Shown piece after piece: positions 1-9,051 of a stretch of 32,353 bases of DNA. The stretch covers positions 1 to 32,353 of the forward strand of contig JAMONT010000057.1 in assembly GCA_027066455.1 (NCBI GenBank), written 5' to 3'. The translations under genes and the position numbers were made by a program. This DNA comes from Candidatus Altimarinota bacterium (GTDB lineage: Bacteria; Patescibacteriota; Gracilibacteria; BD1-5; UBA6164). The notes beneath the pieces were generated by a model. It had not been told where the DNA came from and made no database searches. It saw nothing but the letters and a program-made list of their open reading frames with translations. Within the stretch, counting starts at the first letter, position 1; each line of letters begins with the position of its first letter.

Positions 1-270
1 TGATTTACTATTTTCTGAGTATCAGGATGAATGTGATATTTGTATAATTGAATTACAGGAGCTTTTTCATGAGAAAATCCTGAAGTATTAAAACAAACAC
101 TTGAAAATTATATGGATAATAGGTCAATTTTTTATGATATTATTTGAAATTTATTTAGTATTATTTTAAATACAATTTGAACAGTTTTTATATTTATTTT
201 TACTTATTTATTTTATTTAAGAATTGATAGAGAAGAAAAGTATCAAGTTCAAGAAAAAGAAGAAATGTAA
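1..270 (+). CDS. C-terminal part of an unidentified membrane protein
   Basis: The window opens inside this gene; frame 1 is open with TGA read as Gly and ends at TAA 268-270, leaving 89 visible residues. The visible part starts with a Gly-rich hydrophobic stretch (GVSGGMGYLYNGITG) and continues with a charged segment. A membrane-spanning segment of about 20 residues rich in Ile, Leu and Phe follows at roughly residues 50-73. The protein ends in a short charged, presumably cytoplasmic tail. Several TGA codons lie in the hydrophobic part, which supports reading the frame with table 25. The N-terminus is outside the window, so no family can be assigned. Confidence 0.75.
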
Positions 271-310
271 GGAAAAAAATTTTGCTGAAAATAAATTCTA
301 TAAAATAGAA

Positions 311-350
311 ATTAAAAAGTAAAAATTTTTTTTGCTTTTTTTAATTTAAA
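311..350 (+). terminator. possible AT-rich hairpin after the first gene
   Basis: An imperfect inverted repeat pairs AATTAAAAAG..AAAA with TTTT..CTTTTTTTAATT and ends in a T-rich run, 40 bases after the stop of the first gene. The stem is almost only A-T pairs, so its strength is doubtful. Confidence 0.35.
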
Positions 351-360
351 GTATTATAAT
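331..360 (+). promoter_or_regulatory. candidate promoter for the MFS-acyltransferase pair
   Basis: A perfect TATAAT at 355-360 is preceded at 18 bases by a weak TTTGCT. It lies about 70 bases before the ATG of the MFS gene, the first gene of the next transcription unit. Confidence 0.4.
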
Positions 361-433
361 TATATTAAGGAAAATTTGAAAATTTTCTATTAAATAGACA
401 AATAAAGAAAAATTTAAATTTTTAAAAAAACAA

Positions 434-1639
434 ATGCAAAAATACAAAACATTTATAATTTTTATAATCCTAACAGCCATTTGGAGTAGTTTATTTTCTA
501 CAATAAAATATTTTTTTTGGTGAGATTTGAGTAATTGAATTGCTCCAGATTTACAAGTTTTATCTGGATATTTGAGTTTATGAGGAATTTTGGCTTACCT
601 TTTAGGCTGAGCTTTGGCCTATACTTTTTTGAAAAAATATTTACTTTTTTCTTTTTCTTTTTTGACTCTTATTTTTGTAATTATTGCTTATTTTTTTCCT
701 ATAAATTCTACATTTAGTTTAGCTTTTATAATTTCTGGAATTTGATTTTTTTATTGATTATGGGTAGTTCTTAGAAGTATTTTAGTTTCAATTGAAATAC
801 AAAAAACCTGACTTGAAGATACAAAAATAAATGGAATAATTTCAATTGTTTTTATAGTTTTTTTAATAATTTGAACAATTGTTTGAAGTAAAATTTTTGA
901 AATTTTTTGACATGAATGATTTTTAATAATTATTTTTTTACTTATTATCTCTAGTATTGTTTCACTTTTTTTAGATTATGATAATATTTCTTTAAAAGAT
1001 TTATTTAAAAATGGTTTTAAAAGTTATAAATTAGAAAGAACTCATAAATTGAAAGTTGCTCTGAAAAATTATTTTCCAGAATTAAAATATATTTTCAAAA
1101 ATTTTTCTTTTATAATTATTTTTTCAAGTATTATCTGGTCAGTTTCAACAGTAGTTTCTCAAAAGGCTGTAGAATATAGTGTTGAAACTTTTCAAAAATT
1201 ACCTAGTCAAGCAGCTTATTTGCTTTTATACTCTAGTATTTGAGCAATTTTGTGAAATATTATTTCAAGTTTTTTAGGAAAATATAGATGGAAAAGTTTT
1301 TTTGTTTTAAATATTTTTCTTTGAATTTTAATAATAATTTTTCCATTTTTTAACCAAACATTTTTTCAAGTTTGAATAATTGCATTTTTAGTTTGATTTG
1401 TTTTTTGAAGTTCTACAAATTTAATTGATTCTTTTTATTTAAGTAAACTCTGAGAACAAGACAAAAAAGAATATGGTAGTGCAACTTATGGACTTATTTT
1501 TTCAATAATTTTGTTTGCAATAATGTTTATTTCTAGCTATATTGATAAAAATTATTGATTTGACAAATTAATGTACATTTTATGATGAGTAATTTTACTT
1601 GTAAATATTTTAAATTTTAAAAAATTTTTATGAAAATAA
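434..1639 (+). CDS. MFS-type transporter, LplT-like candidate lysophospholipid importer
   Basis: A 401-residue, strongly hydrophobic protein of about 11-12 predicted membrane spans, the size and organisation of a major facilitator superfamily carrier. It starts MQKYKTFIIF; TGA codons encode glycines throughout the membrane helices. The stop TAA (1637-1639) overlaps the ATG of the next gene (1630), so the two are translationally coupled. That neighbour is a PlsC-type acyltransferase with an acyl-carrier domain. In many bacteria an MFS flippase (LplT) is encoded with or fused to such an acyltransferase (Aas), so the likely job is to move lysophospholipid across the inner membrane for re-acylation. 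The MFS assignment rests on hydrophobicity, length and context, not on a read signature motif, and the substrate is inferred. Confidence 0.68.
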
Positions 1640-2808
1640 TAATCCTAATATACAAATTCTTTTTAAAAAGAAGATATAAGTTAGAAATAAAAAATACAGA
1701 AATTTTAAAACATAATTGACCTGTTTTACTTTTACCAAACCATGTGGCTTTAGTAGATCCACAAATTTTGATAACTTTTTTGGACAAATATCTGAACCTT
1801 TCTCCAGTAGCAAGTGAAAAATTTTTTAATGTGCCTATTTTGAAACAAATAATGACAGCCTTAGAAACAATTCCAATTTGAGAAATGGAAGCTTGAGCTG
1901 ATACTGAAAAAGTAAAAAAAGTTTTTAATGATGTAACAAAAGCATTAAAAAACTGAAAAAATATTTTGATTTATCCTTCTTGAGAAATTTATAAACAAGG
2001 TTTTGAAAGTATTATCTGAAAACAAGCTGTTTATAATATTGTAAAAAATATGCCAGAAAATACTAAAGTTGTTGGGTTGAGACAAAAATGACTTTGGTGA
2101 AGTATGTGGAGTAAGGCTTATAACTGAGGAAAAACAGGATTTTTTGCATTATTTTGAAAATGAGTTTTTTATGTTTTTGCTAATTTAATATTTTTTGTTC
2201 CAAAAAGAAAAGTAAATCTTGAATTTGAAGATATTACAAAGCAAATAAATTTGTATAAAAATATGAGTTTGTGAGAATTTAATAGTTTTTTGGAGGATTT
2301 TTTTAATACAAACCCTTTAAAAATTATCCCATCCCAACCTTCCCTTAAGCCTAAGGGAAGGAGTAATAAGTTTGAAGAAAAAGCTACTTTTGTAAAACAT
2401 TTTTGGTTTTATAATGATGTAAAAAACAAAAAAGAACCAGAAATTATAGAATGAAGTTTAAAAGATTTGAAAAATACAAAAAATCATGATTTGAGTCAGA
2501 TAGATGAAAAAATAAAAAATAAAATTATTGAAAAGATTGTGTTGATAAAAGAAATAGATAAAAAAAATATTTTAGAAAATTCAAAATTAATAGTAGATTT
2601 ATTTTTTGATAGTTTGGATTTAGCAGAAATAAAAAGTTTTGTTCAAGCTAATTTTTCTTGAAGTTCTAATACTCCAATTACTGATTTAAAAACCGTTTGA
2701 GATTTGATAATTATGGCTGTAGGACAAAGTGAAAATGTTGAAAAAATGAAAAATTGTGAATGGAAAAAATTTAATGAAAAAGGTAATTTGCTCGATAAGT
2801 TGGTTTAA
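1630..2808 (+). CDS. PlsC-type acyltransferase fused to an acyl-carrier domain
   Basis: 392 residues. The N-terminal half is a lysophospholipid/glycerol-phosphate acyltransferase: the catalytic HxxxxD motif is seen as NHVALVD (His about residue 38). A second conserved block, YPSGEIYKQG, matches the PlsC substrate-binding region (EGTR-like). A C-terminal domain of about 90 residues (roughly 300-390) resembles an acyl carrier protein; its DLFFDSLDLAEI segment puts Ser328 in the place of the phosphopantetheine-bearing serine of the D-S-L motif. The ATG overlaps the end of the MFS gene. It probably re-acylates imported lysophospholipid with an acyl chain carried by its own ACP domain; no AMP-ligase domain is present, so the source of acyl groups is unclear. 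The linker between domains contains a GC-rich palindromic repeat read in frame (2323-2367). Confidence 0.8.
2323..2367 (+). repeat. GC-rich palindromic element, type B, embedded in a coding sequence
   Basis: Core inverted repeat TTCCCTTAAG/CTAAGGGAAG, with a CCCATCCCAACC arm. It is nearly the reverse complement of the copy at 19476-19517 and related to the one at 23775-23820. Here it is translated in frame as IIPSQPSLKPKGRSN within the interdomain linker of the acyltransferase-ACP protein. Its base composition is far from the AT-rich surroundings. Confidence 0.85.
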
Positions 2809-2889
2809 AAAAATCTGGAAAACTAATTTTAAATAAAAAAAATTAAGAATAATTTATAAGTAAAAAAAATTAATTATTAAATAAAAATT

Positions 2890-3816
2890 ATGAAAATAAT
2901 AATAATAAGTTTAGCTTTAATTTTAGTTTTAAATTCTTGTGGAAATGTAAGTCAGGAAGAAGAAAAAGCCTTAATTATTTCCTCAAATCAGGGAGAAAAA
3001 AAACAAGACAAAAAGGAAAAACAAGAAAAAATTGAAGAAAAAAATATTTTAGATAAAAAGCAAAAAGAAATTTATAATTATCTTGTAGAAAATAAAGATA
3101 CTAGTGAATTTACTGAAAAATTAAAAAGTATTAATAGAGAAAAAAGAAAAAAAATATGTGAAAAAATTGTGGAAGAATATTATGTTTCTGATCCAAAATT
3201 TGCTTTTAGTTGAGCTAATTGTCTTTTACATAATGGTTATCCAGAAAAAGCAATACCATTATTTGCAGAATATATTTTTTGAGAAAATAATAAAAAATAT
3301 TTTAACTGAAGAATTGGTTATGGTTGGTTACATGCTTGAGATTGGTATGAAGTATGATGAGAAGTTTTATGAAATATGACAAAAAATAGAGAATTATATG
3401 AATGGATTACAGATGAAATAAATAATGAAATTTATAAAAATTCTTCAAAATATTTAAAAATAAACCCAGATGTTATTTGAATAATATTGAAAAGTAAAAA
3501 TAGATATTTAGCAGAAAATATATGAAAAAAAATATCAGAAAAAAAGAAGGAAATAAATAGTTGTTATAATCAAATTATTAATATAGATTGATTTCAATGT
3601 GAACTAAATATTTCAGAAAAATATGCTGAATGTAGAAAAGAAATTCAATGAAAAAATATTGATAATGTTTCAGAAAAGTGTGAAAAAGTTTTTATTGAAA
3701 ATAAACCTAAATTTAAAAATTGTAAAATAAAAGAATTAAAATGAAGTAAAATAAAAATTGATTGCAATGAAAATGGAATAATTAAAAATATAATTGATGA
3801 AAAAATAATTAAATAA
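2890..3816 (+). CDS. lipoprotein of unknown function, Lys/Glu-rich
   Basis: 308 residues with a clear lipoprotein signal: MKIIIISLALILVLNSC, lipid-anchored Cys at residue 17. A highly charged, probably disordered or coiled Lys/Glu/Gln stretch follows (residues about 25-70). Then comes a region reading FGANCLLHNGYPEKAIPLFAEYIFG, which looks like a TPR/Sel1-type helical repeat. The C-terminal third holds several Cys residues (CYNQ, FQCEL, YAECRK, KCEKV, NCKI, DCNE) that may form disulfides, plausible given the DsbA-like and thioredoxin-fold proteins encoded nearby. The protein is presumably anchored on the outer face of the cell membrane. No family recognised. Confidence 0.8.
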
Positions 3817-3953
3817 TTTAAATAGAGAATTAAAAAAATTTTATAAAATAGCAGAAAACTATATTTTCTAAAATTAAAAAATTATGTATATAAAAAAAAA
3901 TTTAAAAAAAATTGATTTTTTAAGGTAAATATATTAATATAACAATATTAGCT

Positions 3954-3959
3954 TATAAT
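3954..3959 (+). promoter_or_regulatory. candidate -10 box (TATAAT) before the unknown gene at 3988
   Basis: TATAAT lies 28 bases before the ATG at 3988 but only 8 bases before a competing ATG at 3968. Transcription starting just downstream would favour 3988 as the true start. No good -35 box at standard spacing; TTGATT at 3912-3917 is too far. Confidence 0.4.
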
Positions 3960-3987
3960 AAAATTTTATGAAAATAATAATAAATAT

Positions 3988-4956
3988 ATGAATTTGAAAT
4001 GAAAAGAAACAGATTTAAAAAAATTAGATGAAATTTTAGGGAAATTATTTTTTTGAGAAGATTTTTTAGTAAAAATAAACTGAATTCTAGAAAACTCAGA
4101 AGAAAAAAATTGAAAAATAGATTTTACTGACTTTTTTTCTAAAATTAATACTTTAAAAAAAAATTGAAAAAATATTTTTAGGAAATATTGAAATGATGAA
4201 GAATCTAAAAAAAAAATAATAACTTATATTATTAATGAAATAAATTTGTTATTTAAAAACTTAAATATAAGAAATATTTATAGTTATTGATCAAAAATAT
4301 CAATGTCTGATTTTGCTGATTTATCTTTTTCTAATATGTTAAAAAAAATAAAATATTCAAAAAATCATGATATAAATAAACAAGAAGCTATTTGATGGAA
4401 TTGTAATAACTTGATTATTTTTTTATATAAAGTATTGTATGAAGATATTATTTGAGAAGATAAAGAAATAGATGTAAAATTTCAGATTAATTGAAATACT
4501 CATTGAAAATTATTTTTTAAATTTAATAAAGAACTTATTTCTTTGGAAGAAGATAAATGATTAATTAAATTAAAAACTATTAATAGAAAAAAGTATGATT
4601 TTAAAAAATATTTTGTATATATATGAGCTAAATTTAATTTAAATTATGAAGATTACTTAAATATAATAGATGATAAAATTTATAATAAAAAAAAGTTGGT
4701 TTTTATATATGATAATAATAAAATTATTTTTTATAATTTGCCATGATGAAGATTATTAATATGATATTGAAAAAATAAAAAAGTTTTAACAAAAGATTTT
4801 ATTCAAAAAGATATAAAATATTTTTGAAAAAAAATGGAAAGTTTTGAAAAAATAGAAGATATTTTACATAAAATTTGTAATAATGATTTTTTTGAAAAAT
4901 TATTTTTTGAAAAAATTGATAAAGATAAATTAAAAAAAATAATATATAATTGTTAA
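3988..4956 (+). CDS. hypothetical cytosolic protein
   Basis: 322 residues, no signal peptide or membrane segment, rich in Lys, Ile, Asn and Gly (Gly mostly TGA). Visible elements are a basic, aromatic central part, the segment IGWNCNNLIIFLYKVLYEDIIGE near residues 132-154, and a following NTHGKLFF. A Cys and a His in this order can occur in papain-like or transglutaminase-like folds, but nothing else supports that and it should not be taken as a call. The start was chosen because the earlier ATG at 3968 is in another frame that ends after 16 codons. That earlier ATG has the start context typical of this genome (AAAATTTT ATG AAAATAATAATA), so a frameshift between 3968 and 3988 is possible. Confidence 0.65.
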
Positions 4957-5038
4957 GTCCAAAGGCATTGTTTAATAAATTTAGTAGGGAGTATGCAAAA
5001 ATCTGTGTAAATAGAAAATTTTATATATTCCCTTAGCT

Positions 5039-5695
5039 TTATTTTTTTATAATTTTTTTTAAATTATCCTGAAACAAATCAATCACTAATTCATCAGTTT
5101 CTTCTTTTATTTTCTCAAGAAATTTTTTTATATTTGTTAATTCTTCGAGATTATAATTTCATTCTTCATAATATGAATTAATTTCTTCTATAAAAGAAGT
5201 ATTTCAATCACTAAATATACTATTATTTTCTATTTCAATTAATCCTTCAAATATTTTTTCTATATCTTCTTTTATTTTCTGTATTTCTTGTAACTTTTCT
5301 TTTTCTTCATTATTATTTTTTTCAGAATCTTTTCATTTTTTTTCCTCTAATAATTCTTTCAACATTTCATTATTTTCTAAAGTAACTTTATGTTTTTTAA
5401 GTTCCATAATAAAATCTATATATACAAAATTATCAATTTTTCATATATTTTTCACAATTATTTCAAATTTTTTTAGAAATCAATCATTTATAAATTCATC
5501 TATTTTTAAAATTACAATCTTACCTTCTATTATTCAATCTTTTGTTTCTTTTGTTTCTGAAATTATTTTATATTTTTCTACAAGACTATCTAAAAACTCA
5601 TAAGAAGATTCTGAATTTTTTAAATCATTTAGAGATATATTTTTAAGATGTTCTAAACTTCATTCACTATATTGTTTATTATTAATATCTTTCAT
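5039..5695 (-). CDS. hypothetical acidic coiled-coil protein
   Basis: 218 residues starting MKDINNKQYSEGSLEHL. No signal peptide. An N-terminal region of about 115 residues with alternating hydrophobic residues is followed by a Lys/Glu-rich segment (about 116-150) likely to form a coiled coil. A helical, acidic C-terminus ends DLFQDNLKKIIKK. The general plan, a structured N-terminus then a charged linker then helices, is shared with the 394-residue protein at 17318-18502, but I see no convincing sequence identity. It is transcribed opposite to both neighbours and stands alone. Function unknown. Confidence 0.7.
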
Positions 5696-5845
5696 ATTTT
5701 TATTTTTTAATTAAGTTAAAATAGTTTTTTTTGTATATTGAATATAATATATTATTTTGGATAAAAAGTCAAGCTAAATTTTTTATTTGCTTTTTAATCT
5801 TAATTAATTAAAATATTTATAATATTTAAAAATAATAAAATAATT

Positions 5846-5962
5846 ATGAAAAAAATAAAACACTCTAAAATGTTTGACCCAGAAAGTGTAAAAAGAACTT
5901 CTGCTGCTTTGGAAGCTTTATTTTTTACTAAAAAAACTAAAAAAATATGCAAAAAAAGTTAA
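5846..5962 (+). CDS. micro-ORF, 38 residues, overlapping the HEPN-like gene
   Basis: ATG at 5846 with the AATAATT leader typical of this genome and a TATAAT at 5818-5823. The product begins MKKIKHSKMFDPESVKRTS and ends in a Lys-rich tail with one Cys. It overlaps the start of the next gene by 16 bases in a different frame, which suggests translational coupling. A small basic ORF coupled to a HEPN-like protein could be an antitoxin or leader peptide, but that is inference only; it may also be non-functional. Confidence 0.5.
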   Translation: MKKIKHSKMFDPESVKRTSAALEALFFTKKTKKICKKS

Positions 5963-6543
5963 ACTTTTATATAAACTTTTTTAAACAAATAAATAGGTTT
6001 GAATTTATAAAATGAAATGTTGAGCTAAAAAATGCTTTATATCTTTTTTCTGCTTATGTTTCTTTTTTATATTATGAGGAAGTTTTAGAAATGAAAAACG
6101 ATGATGAATTGCTAGAAATAAAAACTCATTCAGCTTTTATTTATCTTGGTTCAATAATAGAAGCTGTTTTTTTCTATTTTGTAGAAGAAAAATTAAAAAA
6201 TGATGAAAAATCTAAAAGAAAATATTTAGAAATAGAAGAATATAAAAAAGTTCAAGATTTAAAAAAGTGTGAAAATTTATATATTTGTGAATTAATAAAA
6301 AAAGAAGTTAATTTTAATAATAGTATAAATTTTAATGCTTTAATAAATTGAGCAAAAGATAAAAAATTAGTAGATGAAAAAATTATAGAAAGAATAAATT
6401 CTTTTAGAAAAATGAGAAATAGAATTCATATAAATGTTTATAAATCTTGAAAACTTATAGTTCTTGATGAATTAGAAAAAGCCTTTATTGAAACAAAAGA
6501 AATTTTAGATTATTTAGAAGATAATATTGAAGAATACAAATAA
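5947..6543 (+). CDS. HEPN-like helical protein, candidate RNase or toxin
   Basis: 198 residues, all-helical in appearance. Near the C-terminus (about residues 154-165) it carries FRKMRNRIHI, which resembles the R-x(4-6)-H signature of HEPN-domain ribonucleases, often seen as RNxxxH. The preceding SAFIYLGSIIEAVFFYF segment fits the long first helix of such domains. HEPN proteins occur as toxins, abortive-infection factors or accessory RNA-binding proteins. The adjacent micro-ORF might be a partner; no nucleotidyltransferase antitoxin is adjacent. Two TGA codons are read as Gly. Assignment is by motif appearance only. Confidence 0.6.
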
Positions 6544-6596
6544 AAATTTAGCTAAAAAATTCTTACAAAAAAATTTAAAAAATTAATAAAAAAATA

Positions 6597-7493
6597 ATGA
6601 CTAAAAAAATAACACTAATAATTTCTATAATTTTTATTCTTTTTTCTTGTTCAAATACACAAAAAAATGATTTTAAAGAAACAAATAATATAGAAAAAAA
6701 ATCTTTTGCTTTTGAATATCCAGATTTAGAAACAATAAATTTTGCTTGAGAAAAAACTCCTTTTGATGAAGAACGTTTTTATAACAAAGCTAGATTTGAT
6801 AAAGAATTTTTGATAACTTCAAATAAAATTTATCAATTTATTTTATATGTAAAAAGATATGATTTATATATTCCTTATGTTGAAAAAGAATTAAAAAAAG
6901 CCTGAATTCCTGATGATTTTAAATATTTGGCAATAGCTGAATCAGCTCTAAAAAATAAAGCAATTTCTTCTGCTTGAGCAGGTTGAATTTGGCAATTTAT
7001 GCCTGAAACAGGAAAAAGATTTTGATTAATTGTGAATAATGAAGTTGATGAAAGATATCATTTCAAAAAAGCAACTTGAGCTTCTATAAAATTTTTGAAC
7101 TTACTTTATAAAAAGTTTTGAAACCGGACTTTGGTAGCTTCGGCTTATAATAGATGAGAAAATGGAATTGCTAGAGCTTTGAAAAATCAAAAAGTTGATA
7201 ATTATTATGATTTAGAATTAAATGATGAAACAAGTAGATATGTTTTTAGAATTATTTCTATAAAATATTTACTAAAAAATTATTTTAATAATTCAGAAAA
7301 AATAACTTGATGAAATTTTGTAGAACCTGAAACAAAGACAATAAAAATAAAAGAAATAAAAGATTTGGTAGAATTTGCTAAAAAACATAATACAACTTAT
7401 AAAATAATAAAAAAATTAAATCCATGGATTATGTGAAAAAAATTATCAAAAATAAAATGAAATACTTGGGAAATAAAAATTCTGAAAAATTAA
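6597..7493 (+). CDS. lytic transglycosylase lipoprotein (SLT/MltD-like)
   Basis: 298 residues. Lipoprotein signal MTKKITLIISIIFILFSC (Cys18), then a short linker and a GH23 soluble-lytic-transglycosylase domain at about residues 80-225. Family blocks are well kept: YLAIAESALKNKA with the catalytic Glu at residue 115, AGGIWQFMPETGKRFG, and SAYNRGENGIARAL. Glycines of the AGGIWQFM block are encoded by TGA/GGT. A C-terminal tail (KEIKDLVEFAKKHNTTYKIIKKLNP) looks like one LysM peptidoglycan-binding repeat, as in MltD. The enzyme cleaves the MurNAc-GlcNAc bond of peptidoglycan with formation of 1,6-anhydroMurNAc, for wall remodelling or, in an episymbiont, possibly host-wall attack (inference). 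Confidence 0.9.
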
Positions 7494-7610
7494 TTAAAAA
7501 TACTTTTAGCTTTTGTGCAATAGATTTTTGCATAAAAAACTAGAAATATTTTTTTTTTAAATATAATATAACTTGAAGATTTAGAATTTTTAATATTTAA
7601 TTATACTATT

Positions 7611-8933
7611 ATGAAAAAATTATTAGTTATTTTAACTATAATGTTTTTAGTTAGCTCTTGTGTTACTAAAAAAGAAGAAATTAAAGAAGTTGATAAAGAC
7701 CTTCCTAAAATAGAAACTAATTCTTGAGAAGTTGAGAAAAAAGTTGAAGAGGTTGAAGATAAAAAAGTTCAAAAAGCTTCAAAATGATTAGAATTTACTT
7801 TGATTAGTGATAAAACTGAAGCACTTTCTAAAGAATTAAAAGTAATAGAAGATGTTTCTATGAAAATAAAAAGTGATTCTATTTTAAAAGATGCTAAATT
7901 TACAAGTATTGATTTTTTTGATGAAGAAGCTAAAAAAATTCTGAAAGAAAATAATATAACTCAAATTCCTGTTTTGCTTGTAAATAATGATGTTTGGATA
8001 GAATGAGAAGTTCCTGAAAAAATTAAAAAATTAAAAGATTGACTTTTTATAGTTAGAGAAGGTTTTTATAATCCTGAAACTAAAAAATATTCTCAAGAAA
8101 TGTGAAGTTTATGTTCAAATAAAATTGATGATGATGGAAATGGAAAAACTGATTGTGAAGAATCTAGTTGTTTACAATTAAATCCAAATAATATATGCGA
8201 GAAAGAATTAAAGCAAAAAAGAGAAAAATCTAATCAAAAAATAAAAGATGCTAAAATTCAAATAGAAAGAGAACAAGAGGTAAAATTAGAAAAAATAAAA
8301 TCTGAAAAACCAAATGTTGATTTATATGTTATGAGTTATTGTCCTTATGGAACTCAAGCTCAAAAACCTTTCATTTCTATAATGAAAAAATTTGATGAAA
8401 TTACTAATATTGATATAAAATATGTTCCTTATGTTATGCATAATAGCCAAGGAGAAGGTGAAGAAAATTTATTACAACATTGTATTAAAACAACTCAAAA
8501 AGAAAAATTTGTTAGTTATTTAAGTTGTTTCTTGAAAGATTGAAATTCTAAAGAATGTTTAGAAGAAACTTGAATTGATGAAACTAAACTTGAAACTTGT
8601 GTAAAAGAAACTGATGAAAAATTTGAAATTACAAAAAATTTGGCAGATAAATCTAAAAAATTTCCAGATTTTAATATAAATAAAGATTCAGCTTTGAAAG
8701 CTTGAGTAAAAAGTTCTCCTACTTTGGTTGTAAACTGATTAAGAGTTGTTGTAACAAATAGAACTGAAAAAGGTTTTGCAAAAATTATTTGTTCTACTTT
8801 CAAAACTACTCCAGAAATTTGTAAAGATATAAGCAAATTTTCTGATAAAAAATATAATCCTTGATTTGGTTTTGAAGAACCAAATTATGCTGGAACAGAT
8901 GAAGAAGCTCCTGCTTGATGTGCAGCATACTAA
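7611..8933 (+). CDS. thioredoxin-fold lipoprotein with CPYG motif (GILT/DsbA-like)
   Basis: 440 residues. Lipoprotein signal with Cys17 (FLVSSC), then a Glu/Lys linker. A first thioredoxin-like half (about 60-150) contains the cis-Pro-type strand ITQIPVLLVNND. A Cys/Asp-rich insert near 165-190, beginning CSNKIDDDGNGKTDC, resembles the calcium-binding CxDxxDNDGDGxxDC motif of secreted proteins. A charged coiled segment follows, then a second thioredoxin fold beginning VDLYVMSYCPYGTQAQK with the matching cis-Pro strand SSPTLVVNG. The active site CPYG has one Cys, not CxxC, as in GILT-like and archaeal/CPR relatives. It likely acts in disulfide exchange outside the membrane. A strong hairpin terminator follows. 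Confidence 0.8.
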
Positions 8934-8945
8934 AAAAATAATAAC

Positions 8946-8983
8946 AAAAAAACTAGTAATTTAAAATTACTAGTTTTTTTTCT
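8946..8983 (+). terminator. Rho-independent terminator after the CPYG lipoprotein
   Basis: Near-perfect stem AACTAGTAAT/ATTACTAGTT with a short A/T loop, followed by eight T. The preceding A run also makes it usable for transcription from the right. Confidence 0.85.
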
Positions 8984-9004
8984 CCCTTTTTTTTTATTTA
9001 TTTT

Positions 9005-9043
9005 TCTCCCTTTTTTAAAGGGAGTACCCGCAGGGGGAGGGAT
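9005..9043 (+). repeat. GC-rich palindromic element, type A, intergenic copy
   Basis: CTCCCTTT..AAAGGGAG hairpin followed by TACCCGCAGGGGGAGGGAT. The same sequence, with small changes, occurs twice in uvrC (22576-22614 and 23572-23611). Here it is between the terminator and the end of the opposing 187-residue gene. Confidence 0.9.
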
Positions 9044-9051
9044 TATTTTTT

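Noticed and set aside
535-1243. Short plus-strand ORFs of 60-64 residues within the MFS gene under the standard code
   Set aside because: They are either TGA-bounded pieces of the MFS gene (1049-1243 in frame) or another frame (535-717). With TGA as Gly a single 401-residue frame covers the area.
4957-5038. TAGGGAG...TTCCCTTA near the convergent gene ends as another palindromic element or terminator
   Set aside because: The arms are short, separated by more than 40 bases, and lack the GGGGAGGG tail shared by the other copies.
8516-8836. 106-residue minus-strand ORF inside the CPYG lipoprotein
   Set aside because: Antisense to clear thioredoxin-fold coding sequence; no independent signals.
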